Below, piece after piece: positions 22,521 to 34,395 of a DNA stretch of 64,000 nucleotides. A model generated the notes under the pieces. It had not been told where the DNA came from. It saw only the letters and a list, made by a program, of their open reading frames with translations, and did no database searches. How positions within the stretch are numbered: the first letter of the stretch is position 1; each line of letters starts with the position of its first letter. Both the position numbers and the translations under genes were made by a program. The DNA is from Glycine soja. Its lineage: Eukaryota > Streptophyta > Magnoliopsida > Fabales > Fabaceae. The DNA lies in the NCBI RefSeq assembly GCF_004193775.1, contig NC_041004.1:1488001-1552000 (forward strand), in the 5' to 3' direction.

Positions 22521-25500
22521 ATGGGTGCTGCGAAAGGAGAGAACGTGTGTGCCTCGCCGTCGCCGGAAATCTCGAAGGAAGTGGACCCCAGCCATGCCTC
22601 CGAGACCTTGCGCATCGTTAACGCTATGGGGGCTGCCACCCCCATTCCCGCTAACTGCAACGCGCGTGGCTTCTACGACGCTTTCCTCCGAAGCTTCATC
22701 AAGGTCGATCACATCCAACGTGGAAGAATTTCATGCACTGTTGTTGCCAAACCACCCATCTGTGTGAGTCTTTTCCACTTTTTTTTTTATTCATAGAAAT
22801 TAATCACAAGTACCGAGAAATGTACAACAACTTAACTCACGCATCATCCTCAACCAAGATGTGTAATCTAAACTTGGATTCTTACATGATTCAAATTAAA
22901 TAATATATTGTTTCCAGGACAAAATTTAGAATCCCTAGTCCCTTGTCTGATTTTGGCGGTTTTCACCGACCAATTAGAATTGGAGTTTCACTTCGTGTGA
23001 TTTGCAAAATAATAAGAATTGTATTAGTGGTCAGTTGAGACTATCGAGGTAAAACTCGTGTTCTGATTGGTTGGTGAAGACTGAAGCTGGGCAAAACTTA
23101 TATGCAGTTCCTTTGGTGCTGTTTATGGTGTTCTCCAATCAGAATTGGAGCTTCACTTGCATAATCTGCATAGTAAAGGTTTGTATTAATGAATTATGAT
23201 TTATGCATATTAATGAGGTGAAGCTCCAATTCTTGTTTGACTACTGCACAAACAACACCTATGGAACTATATCTAAGCTTTATCCTTGAAGTTTTATGCT
23301 ATTTACAAAGAAATTCCCTAATTGATTGCATTGGGGAGTTGTTAGTTGTTGGCTTATTGCTACTACCAATGCTCTGATTGGAAGCTGAGAAGATTGGGAA
23401 GTGGGGGTTCATGTTTATCATTGAAGTGTTTTTTGTGTATTCAATATGATGATGATGCATCTCAGAATTTTTGGTAGTAATTTGCAATATTAGAACTCCC
23501 CTGTTGTTTGATTTTATTCTCTCTCTGGAAAGAAAGGTTTGGCTCCGGAGGATGTTCTTCTGTTTGTTAGCTCAGGAAATTGGGAAGAAGTTCGATCTAT
23601 GTATGCTTCAAAATGTTTTGTTGATTGGTCAATCGAAATTGCTGATGAAATCATTGCTAATTGTATGGGATTTTAGTTGTTTTTTTTTCACATCACATTT
23701 AGTTATAAAATGTCACGTTGTAAGTTTGTAGAGTGAAGACAATAAGATGATCGAGCAATAAAGTTGTTTTCACTTTTAATTAGGATAAAGCCATTTTTAC
23801 TTTCTGCAATATAAATTTTTGAAAACAAGAAGTAAAGTGAAAATAAAGTGACATTCCTATAATTAAAAGTGAAAACAAACATTTTGTAGAAGCAAACAAC
23901 CCTTAGCTTTTTGTTTATATATTATCAAGCATAGTTTGTGGAGTATGAAGGATTTTGGTTCATTACGAATTACACAGTCAAGATTTTGGTTTGTTAAAGT
24001 TTTCTCATTTTCTTTGTTAGAAAATGAATTCACTTTTCATGGTTCAAAGTTAACATTTTGTCTAGTGGAAATAAACAAGAAAGTGTTATGTGATTGTATC
24101 TGGACTTTTTGCATTTTCTCTATTGGTATTGCAGAATCGCTATGGAACTCTGCATGGAGGTTCTGTTGGGTCCTTGGTTGAGATTTTATCGAATGCTTGT
24201 GCTAGAACTGTAGTTGCCAAGGACAAGGAACTTTTTCTTGGGGAAATCAGCATTTCTTACCTCTCTGCCACTCCAGCAAATGTGAGTTGTTTATATTCAG
24301 TCTTGATTCTTCCATTGCCGTCTATTGCAATATAATGCTTTTTCTTCAAATTAGTAGATTTTAGATAAATGCGCATAGAGTCCAGCCTCTGGAATGGTTT
24401 GTTGTGCAGCATGAGGAAATGTAGTGCTTTATCTTGAATTGTATTCTGAAACAGCAGAGCGAAGCTGAGGACGTTAGAAAGCAAGCTGCTTCAACTTCAA
24501 CCAATTAGATTGAGATGTTTGGACTCTTAGCATCATAAACAACTAGATTTTTTACCCATGCATTGCATTGCATGGGGTAAACGTAGGATTTGAGTGTCTT
24601 TATTTGGGTTTTATTTATTTTTATTTGGCTGAGATTCTATCTAATGCTTAGCATCATTCAACTTCAGTTGCAGTTTCTTAGCCTTCCCTTTGGGGATTGC
24701 TTTGGATCAGTGCGATTAGGACCTCATTGACTATACTTCAAAAATAAATATGCCTACTATAGGACTCCAGAATTTTAATAGGATGACTACAGCCATCCAG
24801 TCGGATTGGCGAATCTGAAATTTTCTTGTTCTTGTCTTTCTCAATCTACCTCACATGTTCCTACAACTTGGATTATGATCCCCAGCAAGAAGTGAAAAGG
24901 CGTTTTGAAGGCTAGGACTCTGACAGGGCAGACTCCTGGCACATAATGAACATAGTTTCATAGTCATTCAATATGTAATGTTTGTGAGTTGCATAAACAT
25001 TTTTGTTGGATGACTATTACATCTCATATTGAGGCTTTCCAGAATCGAACTAGAGTTTGAGATATAATTTTTGGATGAAGATCCTATAAAGTGCACAGTT
25101 CAGCTTAGAGACTAAAGTGAACTATCAATAACCATTAAATAAAAAAACAAATTTAAATTTTGATTGAAAAGAAAAAGTGCTTGGATAACAAACATTGCAT
25201 TTGTTATAAATCAATCCCTTGGTTGTTTTCATTTAGTAGTTACCACCTGCACTTTCAAGTGCACTTTACACTTCATAGTATCCAATTCCTTCAAAAAAAT
25301 TTACTGCTTGGAAGAAATGTTAGATGATGTCACTGTTCCCAACTTTGCCATCTAACTCTAATGTGCCATTTTCATGTTCATAAACCATCTTCATGCTTAA
25401 ATCCTCTGATAAATGGATTTTGCACTTTTGTTTATCCAGGAAGAAGTGCTAGCTAATGCCTCTGTGGTGAAGACTGGGAGAAATTTGACTGTTGTTGCAG

Positions 25501-25583
25501 TTGAATTTAAACTGAAGAAAGCTGGGAATTTGCTCTATATTACTCATTCTACCTTCTATAACATGCCAGTTGCCAGTTTATGA
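22521..25583 (+). CDS. Hotdog-fold acyl-CoA thioesterase (ACOT13/PaaI type)
   Basis: Three exons join in phase: 22521-22763, 24135-24281 and 25440-25583. They encode 177 residues. The start MGAAKGENVC is the first ATG of the frame. The hotdog domain spans about residues 50-172. The second exon opens with NRYGTLHGGSVGSLVE (82-97), the NxxGTLHGG active-site loop and following long helix of the 4HBT/ACOT13 family. The central strands EISISYLSATPAN and EEVLANASVVKTGRNLTVV, and the last strands ending in THSTFYN, complete the fold. Such enzymes hydrolyse acyl-CoA thioesters. Plant relatives are small single-domain proteins of peroxisomal or organellar type; the terminal ASL lacks a clear PTS1. The exact substrate is unknown. 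Intron 1 carries two long inverted repeats. Confidence 0.88.
22961..23080. repeat. Imperfect inverted repeat in intron 1 of the thioesterase gene
   Basis: TTTCACCGACCAATTAGAAT and the following GGAGTTTCACTTCG (22961-22995) pair with CGAGGTAAAACTCGTGTTCT and GATTGGTTGGTGAA (23045-23078). This gives a hairpin with about 30-base arms and a 50-base loop. It is related in sequence to the inverted repeat that follows. Confidence 0.65.
23106..23272. repeat. Long inverted repeat next to the first one
   Basis: The left arm starts AGTTCCTTTGGTGCTGTTTA and runs to CAGAATTGGAGCTTCACTTG (23106-23160). The right arm starts GAGGTGAAGCTCCAATTCTT and runs to AACAACACCTATGGAACT (23215-23268). Arms of about 50 bases enclose a loop of about 55 bases. 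The pair is probably a foldback element or a duplicated MITE arm. As transcribed intron sequence it could fold into a long hairpin RNA. Confidence 0.7.
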
Positions 25584-27139
25584 ATATTTAGCTGTCTGGT
25601 GGACGTTGTTCTGCAGTTCGGTTTTAATGTTTTCCATGACAAAATTCTTCAAAATAGGCCGATTCATATCAACAATAGATTTATAGTTTGCAATAATCAT
25701 ATATTTATTGGAAAAGAACAGGAATGTAATGTTATTTTTTTTCTTTTTCTTTTTTCACTTTGGTTTTGAGCTTGAATTGCAGGAGATAGAACTACTTTCA
25801 CTTGTTGCAAAGCGAATGACCAACAAATGCATTTTTTGGTTTTACAAGTTAATAATGCTGAAGTTTGGTCCCTTCTCAAGCACCATAATTATTGAACATA
25901 ATATGCTTTGATTCCAAATATTCCTCATACAAGATAAGGAAAATTCCTATGGTATAAAACTTAATAATTATGCTGTAAGTTAAACGTTGTATAAGTTTCA
26001 TACATCTGACTTTTGATGTATTGTGCACGAATGCTCAACTTTGAATGGGTTCTTACTAAGAGTGTTCATGGCTATGTATGTACGACACATAATGTGTTCG
26101 CATAACACCAAGAATCAATTTTACTCCTCAAAATCATGGTGGTATCATGAAAAAAGTAGAATAAACTATTTATTGCTTTGTTTTCCCCATAGACAGATAA
26201 TTGATTATTTCTCACCATAAATATAGTAGGTTAACCTCGTTAAGAGGTCAAAGAAATAAAAATTTGTCATTAATCAGAAGTTGACAGACAATGGAGCAAT
26301 GTGTTTACTGTTTACATTTTCCTTTCTAAGTATCATCTACACGCACACCACAATAAAACCCTTCTGTTCATAAACAGGAGTGATTATAAACCCCATTTCT
26401 CATTTGCATCGCGTCAGAATCTTCCAGCTACAGCATGCAAAATACTCAGCGTTCCTCAAGCAACAGCTCTGCACCTCAAAATCATGTACACTTATTCGCA
26501 ATGCTTGCCCCCCACCCCCAAATAACGGTTTCCATAATCAAGTGCCATCTTTCCTGTGACCTGGTGTTGCTCTGAATATTCCATGTCAAGCTGTTTCTGC
26601 TAATAAATGATTCTGTTTAGTGACATATACAACAAATGTCAGAACAGATTGAAAGTTGAAGTAGCCAATGTGCAAGAAACCTAAAAAACAAACTAATAAT
26701 CAATTTTTTATTTGGTTTTTTTATACAGAAACTGAACCAAAGGCCTTTAACACCAAGCTTACCCCATGCTATTGCACCCTAAATGGCTAGTGGAAATATT
26801 TTAAATTGTCCTAATTGCACTTTTGGTCCTACAATTTCGTCCATTTTCATTTTACAAATTTAATCCCTCTAAGTGTGCAATTTTAGTCCATTTGTTAACT
26901 TAACATCTAATATTTAGCATAAATGCGGATGTGACACTCTATTGCACTGCCATGACAGCATTTTTATTAAATATAGACTGTTAAGTTAAATGGACCAAAT
27001 TTGTACAATTAAAATAGTGGTGGGGGAGGATTTTATGGGTGACATTTAACTTCAATTATGTTTGAAAGGAATTCAAACTCAAATTTGAAAGGAATGTAAA
27101 GACAAGTCATGATGTACATACCAAACCCACAATATTGGT
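25584..27139. other. Intergenic between convergent thioesterase and cpFtsY genes
   Basis: Both 3' UTRs fall here. A foldback element occupies about 26805-27050. The remainder is AT-rich with only random short frames. No additional gene is supported. Confidence 0.5.
26805..27050. mobile_element. MITE-like foldback element
   Basis: A core inverted repeat pairs the left side (26875-26918, containing TTTAGTCCATTTGTTAACTT) with the right side (26970-27015, containing AAGTTAAATGGACCAAATTT). The outer parts carry TTGCACTTTTGGTCCTAC, the typical end of a widespread legume-type non-coding repeat. There is no coding capacity. Confidence 0.6.
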
Positions 27140-30100
27140 TTACATAAAAATGGCATTGACAAAGGCTTCCGCATCAAAAGGTTGAAGGTCTTCAACACCT
27201 TCACCAACACCCACAAATTTTACAGGGATTCCAAGCTCATCAACCACGCTAACCTGCAAACATAAATTAGTCCTTACCATGATCACCCCAGCAATGAAAA
27301 GTACTACCAATAATGAAAAAATTTTCATCCAAAAACTATTAAATATTCATTAAGAGAGAAAAAAAATGAAGAGAATACCACACAGCCACCTCTAGCAGAA
27401 CCATCCAGTTTGGTCAAAACTAAACCAGTAACACCCACAACCTGTCTCAAGTTCAAAAGATTCAGAGTCAGCAATTTCAATAACAGCTGACAGCAAGTTA
27501 ATACAGAACCATGAGGCAACCATTGTACTAAAACTAACTACTAAATGGAATATTAAGGGCAAGAATTTCTAAATTATGCAAGGCAATGGATAACAAGACT
27601 TTTAGAAATGGAAACTCAGCACTTCACCATACCTGAAAACTAAACATAATTGTGACTGACCATTCATTTGGCTACAGTATGCTTGCTAACGGAATAAACC
27701 TCGAATCATTCATTCCCTTGCTGATATTTTTCTTTTTAAAAATATATATTATGCTTTATTTTCTAATCTATTCCCTCTATATCCCCATTTCAAGGCCTGT
27801 TTTATACTCTCTTTTTTCCAGATTGAACTGTACACCACATCTATTGACTCTTGAACATCATAATTGCATGTTTAAATTATGACCATGATTTGGGCATCAC
27901 AGTAAGCATTACTTAAGGGCTAGAAAGTATCTTATTATTATTATTATTATTATATTTCTAAGTTTGAAGAGAGAGAAAAAGTTAGAATTGGCATTTGGAA
28001 GTAAATTAAGAAGATGAATCACCTTATTACATAAATGTTTTCCCATATGCATCAAATAATCAAGTCAAACTAATGAGGAGTTTGTATATATGTAATTCTA
28101 GGTACAACAAAATCATAAGTCATTGACTACCAGTTGCAAGATTTGATCTAGAATTTATTTTTTACCATTTCTTCCCATTGTCAGTCTCAATCATAATATT
28201 GAAATGTGATCATACACTGATGCAGGGATTCGAGAAAATCAAATATCAATTTCCCCAAACTCAACAAATATACAATTTAAAAGGCAGAAATTGAGCTTAC
28301 ATCATTGAATTCTCTCGCTTGTGGCAACATATTCAAACCGGTAGTCCCATCCAGAACCAGTAGAATCTCCTGCAAGCATAATCAACACCCTCATTCTATG
28401 TTTTAGATGTATCTGTGTGCACATGATCACATGTGTGTATGAGAGAGAAAGAGAACTGGAAAACATGTTCAGGGAAAGACATTTTTCTTTCACAAACTCC
28501 TCCACATCATTACTAAACTACAGAGAGAACTAAGGACAAATAAATATGTACAACCTAACTAATACACAGTAGTTATATTAAAAGATACTAAAAAACATGC
28601 TACAAAAAGATGAAGATGATGATAATAATCATAATTCTTAATTTCATATACAGTAACAGAAGATAGTCCAATCTATTGTACTAAAATTTGCTGCAACAGC
28701 TTGAACCCTGTCGAATATCAAGATGTACAAACTCTAAAGTGAAGGAAACAAATGAGTGAAATGACATAGATATAGTTCACTAAATGGAAACTCAATAAAT
28801 TTCTGTCATGCAACTAAAAAATTATTAGCTCATAGATGGAAAAGAAAAATAAAAGAATTTAAAATAAATTTTCTCAGACATTAAGAATAGGAAGTGACTT
28901 GAACAAAAGATAAACAGAAAGCAAACACTGCTCTCTCTTCTGCACATGTGGACTGATTCATCAAAAGACTAAGAATATGCGTCCCCACCCCTTTCATTTA
29001 TTTTTAAAACACTTAGACTTGTTCATTGCTTGTTCTAGTCTTCACTAACAATGTTTTAGCTCCAAGCAGATTCTCTCATTTCTATAACCATGAAACCACT
29101 CACCGAAAAATTCACGACACATGAAAACCTACAACCAGGTAAGAAAGAAGTCCCCAAATTACAGTAATAGCACTGTTAACAGAGAACAAGGTAGGTGTAT
29201 TCATATAAATCAATTGACACCATCTGGACAAAAACATGCAAAAGCTACCATCCACGTTATAATGATCCAACAATTTCCACCTAGAAGTCTAAAAGCTTGA
29301 TCCTCCGAAAATTGTCAGAAAATAAAAAAGATAAGAACAAAAAAAACGTTTTTAAGCCATTAAATTGGTGGTGGATACAAAAACAAGCATGGTATGAATT
29401 ATGATCTAGTGCTCAGCAATTCCCAAACATTTACCAGCAGCAAGATGAGTAAGTTGAGAGGAAAAAGAGTCAAAAACTTGGGCTTACATTAGGTGCACCA
29501 GGAACGACTTTAGCAACAGACTTTTTACAGGAAATCAACTCTTCCATTAGGCTGTAATTAGTGTGTAAACCTGAGAACATAACATGAAACCCAATGCTAA
29601 TATATTTGGGTAGCTCATTTAAACACAAAACAGCTAGGGAAAAATTTCTGTACTTACGCCCAGATGTATCACATAATACAATATCAAAACCTAGCTCTTT
29701 TCCCTTTTTTACAGCCTGTGAAAGCACTGCAAGTAATACAGTAGGTACAAAATTTAGTATCCACAACAACAACAAATAATCCAATTAAAGATGTTATAAA
29801 ATTTGTAAGTGATAAACAACAGATGCAGGAGGAAAATCTAATTTCATTTGTACCTGATGATGCTTTCGCTTTCTCTGATTCAGCCACAACAATCTCACAC
29901 CCAGTCCTTTCGGCCCATATTTCCAACTGATCACTAGCAGCTGCTCTAAATGTATCACCAGCTGCCATCAATATCTGGAAGATTTTTAAAAATGAGAACA
30001 GAAGACAAACACAAAATTTATATCCTAAAATGTGAAGCATAAATATGTGACAGAAGGAAATATGCTACAACCATAGATATTATAGGCGTCAAACACAAGA

Positions 30101-33100
30101 ACAACAAAATCCTTCAATTCCTTTTAACCTTGAAACAAAAAATTGACTTTAAAATTCTCCGGCACCGATTACATAAACAACATTTTCTAATTTTATAAAA
30201 TGTAGACCAGGTAATTTTAATGTGTTCTCTTCTCTGAATAAAAAGAGGGTAATCCCTGGGGCAATGGTAAAGTTGCTGCCTTGTGGCCAGGAGGTCATGG
30301 ATTTAAATCTTGGAAGTAGCCTCTCCACTTGCATGGGTAAGGCCGCGTACATTTACCCTACCCAGACCCCATTTTGTGGAAGCCTTGTGCTAATTAATAT
30401 TTAAGAAGAATGTGCTAATTAATATTTAAGAAGAATGTGCTAATTAATATTTAAGAAGAATGTGCTAATCTTTCTGCAAGTTAGAGGTGGAAAGAGAGGC
30501 TAAAAGCTGCTTGATCAAATGGAAGCCATTCTTTGTGATATTTAACTGAAATACTGAATACCCCAAACTTGCTTATTTGCCCCAAGACACCGTAATACAA
30601 GCCTTAAAATTCAGAGATGGGCAACCCAGCAGGTTTAACTGTCTAGATTTCTACACCAATTGAAGCTTCAGTTAAATGGGACTTCCTGTTGACCAACAAA
30701 CTTTCAAATGGAGATCAAAATCATGAACCATAGCAACACTCAAATAATGCAATCTAACCTTAGCCCCTTCATTCTTCAATCTATAGGCCAGCTTTCCTGC
30801 AAATAAAAGCTGATCAAGTTTGCATGTTTTGGATATCTAAACTGCCAAAAACAATTTCATTGCTTATTGGAAGAGGGAAGAAGGGTTCAATCAAAAATAT
30901 AGTTTAAGAATTTATAATGTATGTATAATACTGATAATAGTTTTGGTGATCTATACTATATTTTTTCTTGTTTTCATAATTTTCCATCCTCAATTGACAC
31001 AATATAACCTTTGTAGCATTTTAGCTTATTCATTAACTCTAAAAAAATAAATCTTTCCAGGAACATAAAGAAAAGAAAAAACTACTTGCAGTCTTAATAT
31101 TTCATTGCTCAGCAAAGAATGGAATCAACACCTTAAGTCTTTTTCTTACCCAAAGATGTAGTCTTCCCTCCACCATTAACACCAACTATCATTATTACAG
31201 CTGGCTTCCTGAGGACAACAAAATTTAACCCAATATAAAGCAGAAAAGTGAAGTCAATAAAATTTAATGACTTGTAACAAAGTAGAAACTGCTCACACCT
31301 GTATCCAAGTTGAAGTTCAGTTTTACTCCCCTTGGAAGTTAATAATTCCAAAACGTTCCTCTTCAGTGCTTCCTAAAGCCGTTCAAATTAATGCATAACA
31401 CATTCCATATCATAAAATTAGAGATTGCCTGTTCTATTAAATAACATGATAAAACAAGGGAAGGAAGGTTTCAGTAATTAGTTCTATCCATGTTCAGACC
31501 CAAAACAACAATCCATAAACAAGCATATCAAACATTCTTAAACTCCAGGACAGAAAGAAATCAAAATTTCAAACTGGCTAAAATATGCCCTTCAAATAAT
31601 TAGAAACATTTAATAAAGGATTATCTTCTAAGATATTAAATGTCCCATAAACAATATTGACATTCATAAGAAAAGCCAAAAGTTTCATTATTCAACATGT
31701 TTGATTCAGCCATTTTTTGAAATTATAATCACTTTATTTTTTCAAAAACTCTTCCCCTCCAAATTTGGCTAATCCATACACACAACACAACCAACAAAAT
31801 CCTAAGCACGTGCTAAACTACAACAACATAACCTTGAGTCCATGAAACTATTTGATGAAGCACATTTTAGGTGATTTACCCATTAAAATTCAAAGATTCT
31901 CTTCTATCAACTCCGTGTTCAATTGATATTTGATACCTTTATCTCATTCCCTGATTTAAGCTTCCCTGAAAATATATCCTCACGCAAATTCTCCACTATT
32001 TTAATAGTGATTCTTGGTCCAAAATCGGACACTAAAAGAGCCTGCAATAAACAAACAAATAAATATTTTAATTAGAATGCAATGGTTTGGATAATGTAAA
32101 AATTGTTACACTAGTAGTTTGTGAAAATTAAATTCATAAATAAAATAATTTAATTACCATAAATGCCTGTTTACCATGCATGTTAAGATTCTTGAGTTTT
32201 ATAACATTATTTTAAAAATTATATTTAGGACAATGTTTTTTGTATGAGATCAATCCTGCACGAGAATCAATTTTGGTCAAGCCAAGCAGTGGTGTTAGTG
32301 TGTTTGGATAGCTACCAGAATCAATTCTAGCCCCCAAAATCATGGTGAAAAATTGAAAAAGTGTAAGCAACTATTTGTTACTTTAATTTTCAACATGGAA
32401 TTGGATTTGATACTAGGAAAATTGAATCTAATCCACACACGCAACAATGCTACAATAAACAATAAAGTTAAAGTTTTCTCTCCAAGTATTCAATGCAACT
32501 AACCACATGTCAGTTAATTCATGACTTGTTTGGATAAACTTTTCCATAAAAGAAAAATGAAATAAATTTCTCATGAGTTACAATTAGCTTATGCATGAGC
32601 TAAAAATAAGCTTTTGGAGAAGCCAATGGACCAGCTTGGCCTTAATATAATAAGTAGTTTCACCCTCTACATCTTAAGAATGTCAGTATCAAAGAAAGAC
32701 AGAAATATTGGTTAAAAGAAGTTCCCAACAGAGATAGATTTATTATTATCCAAGCAAAGTGAGAAGAGCAGGCGAAAGCAAGGTGCAAAGCACTAGTGAC
32801 ATCCTCAAGGCAACGAGTTATGAGCTCCTAACGGGTAGGAAAACAGAGAATAGAAGAGACAGCAGAATGGTGGGATTCTTCCTTCAGTGGTGGATGGAGA
32901 GGCAATTCTAACGAACCCGTTAATGGCCTAGCCTCCTCTTCTTCTTGCTGCCTTACTAGCGATACTTTGTACTTTCTACAGCAAGAAAGGTGCTTACTCC
33001 ACCAGGCACCAGGCTTAGCTCAAGAACCCACTACTCGTCATATTTGGTTTTGTATTGCTATTGCACATGACTTCTAAAGTCATGATGATATTACTGAGGA

Positions 33101-34395
33101 ACGTTTTCATTGGCATATACTCCAGTAATCTTTTAAAATAAAAATGAGTCTTACGCGTCAAGAATGATCGAGATAGCTCGGTTGGTAGAACTATAGATTC
33201 TCCAAGAACTTGGCTGGACTTTCACTTCTAGTGTGGAAGAAAGGGCAACTAGTTCTACTGCTTACACAACTTTGTGACATAGCAATAGAGGATAAAGGAA
33301 GTAAAAGAGCTATTACACCAGAAAATTCTGTATCTTACCGTGCATCAGTAGGAAAGAATCGGGCAAGGTAAATCCCCTCATCCTGACTTCAAATCCTAGC
33401 TTGACTTGCCAAATCAATCTCTCATAAGCCCCTAAGCAGAACCTATTAAGCTGAATCCGTATGGGGCCTTGAATTAGGCACAAAATTCCTTGTAACACTT
33501 ATGCTGCTTGACAAAACTACCACTGGAAAGCATCAAGCAAGTAAGAGTTCCACGCCAGGGAAGGCTTATTCACCGAACGCTCCTTTAACGCCATCCAGTA
33601 AGGGTAGAGCATTTTTCAGGGAGTCAAGCTCGGTACAAGTTCTAGACAAATTCTAGGCTTTTGGGTATTTCAATCTTAGGATTTAAAAAGTGTTTTACGA
33701 AAAAGCTCTTTTTTTTTAACAAATAAGTTTAAACAAAATGATCAATACAAGAGCTTCTACAAATTAACTTAGGAGCCTAAGCCAATTTTAGCTCATGAAA
33801 AAACTTATTTCATTTTCATCTCTTTTTCTCCTTTTAAGTGCTTACATAGGAATTTATCCAAACATCTTCCGATCAGTGTTATGTATGTTTAATTAGTTAG
33901 GATAATTTTTATTTGTTTAAACCACATGTATCGTCCACCGGAGACAATCATGTTGGAGTGAGGACCACCATGGGCGGCAAAACTCTCCCTCCATAATTTG
34001 AGTGTACGAAAATTAAATTCTAAATAAAATAAAATGAAAACTCAAGAGTTTAGAAATGAACAAGAAGGAACCTCTTCGAGTTCGTCGAGGACGCGGTCGG
34101 TGTCGGCGAGGTTCCAATAGAGGAGAAGCTCGTCGATGACGGCGAGGTTGCTGCGGGTCTTGGAGAATCCCGAGAAGAGCTTCTCCACGTCGCTCTTCGC
34201 CTTCTCCTTTATCAACCGCCCTAGTTTCGTGAAGAACCCGGTCTGGCCGGCCAAGCACCTGAACCGGGCCGAACCGGTTCGGGAATGAGGGGTTCCGGTT
34301 CGGGGAGCGGCGTTGAAGAGGATGAATTGGGGATTTGACGAAGAAGGTCGCGATATGACGGAGAAGCGAGCGAATGAAGCAGAAGTGGTAGCCAT
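27140..34395 (-). CDS. cpFtsY: Chloroplast SRP receptor FtsY (cpFtsY)
   Basis: Eleven exons join in phase on the minus strand: 34395-34072, 32041-31937, 31372-31299, 31208-31150, 30796-30759, 29974-29854, 29726-29658, 29570-29488, 28369-28301, 27441-27379 and 27253-27140. They give 372 residues, close to known cpFtsY proteins. Residues 1 to about 45 form a Ser/Arg-rich plastid transit peptide. The short N domain follows ([17 protein letters not shown] onward), without the long acidic A domain of bacterial FtsY, as expected for the plastid form. The SRP-GTPase G domain shows GVNGGGKTT (177-185), DTFRAAA (207-213), DTSGR (260-264), TKLD (324-327) and the closing GVGEGVEDL (350-358). It pairs with cpSRP54 to deliver light-harvesting proteins to the thylakoid through ALB3. 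The only odd feature is the composite element in intron 1. Confidence 0.96.
30245..30470 (+). mobile_element. Au-like SINE with tandem 3' tail, in intron 5 of cpFtsY
   Basis: The body starts near GGGTAATCCCTGGGGCAAT. It contains the box-A-like GGCAATGGTAAAGTTGCTG and the box-B-like GGTCATGGATTTAAATCTTG, then TAAGGCCGCGTACATTTACC, matching what I remember of the Au SINE family. Instead of a plain tail, the 3' end is followed by three exact 25-base units (30387-30411, 30412-30436 and 30437-30461) plus a partial fourth. The unit begins GTGCTAATTAATATTTAAG. It is inserted opposite to cpFtsY transcription. Confidence 0.75.
32525..33867. mobile_element. Foldback element with a foreign-looking centre, in intron 1 of cpFtsY
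   Basis: The left arm (32526-32635: GTTTGGATAAAC, AAATGAAATAAAT, CATGAGCTAAAA) is matched inversely by the right arm (33715-33867: TTTTAGCTCATGAAAAAAC, TTATTTCATTTTCATC, TTTATCCAAAC). This is a common legume-type MITE whose arms normally lie close together. Here they are about 1.1 kb apart. The centre (about 32760-33660) is visibly richer in G+C and looks unlike the nuclear flanks. It has no long open frame. I infer a nested insertion or captured DNA, possibly of organelle origin. Confidence 0.55.

Noticed and set aside
33171..33200. Possible tRNA gene at GATAGCTCGGTTGGTAGA
   Set aside because: It is box-A-like only. No box B at the right distance and no foldable acceptor or T stem.
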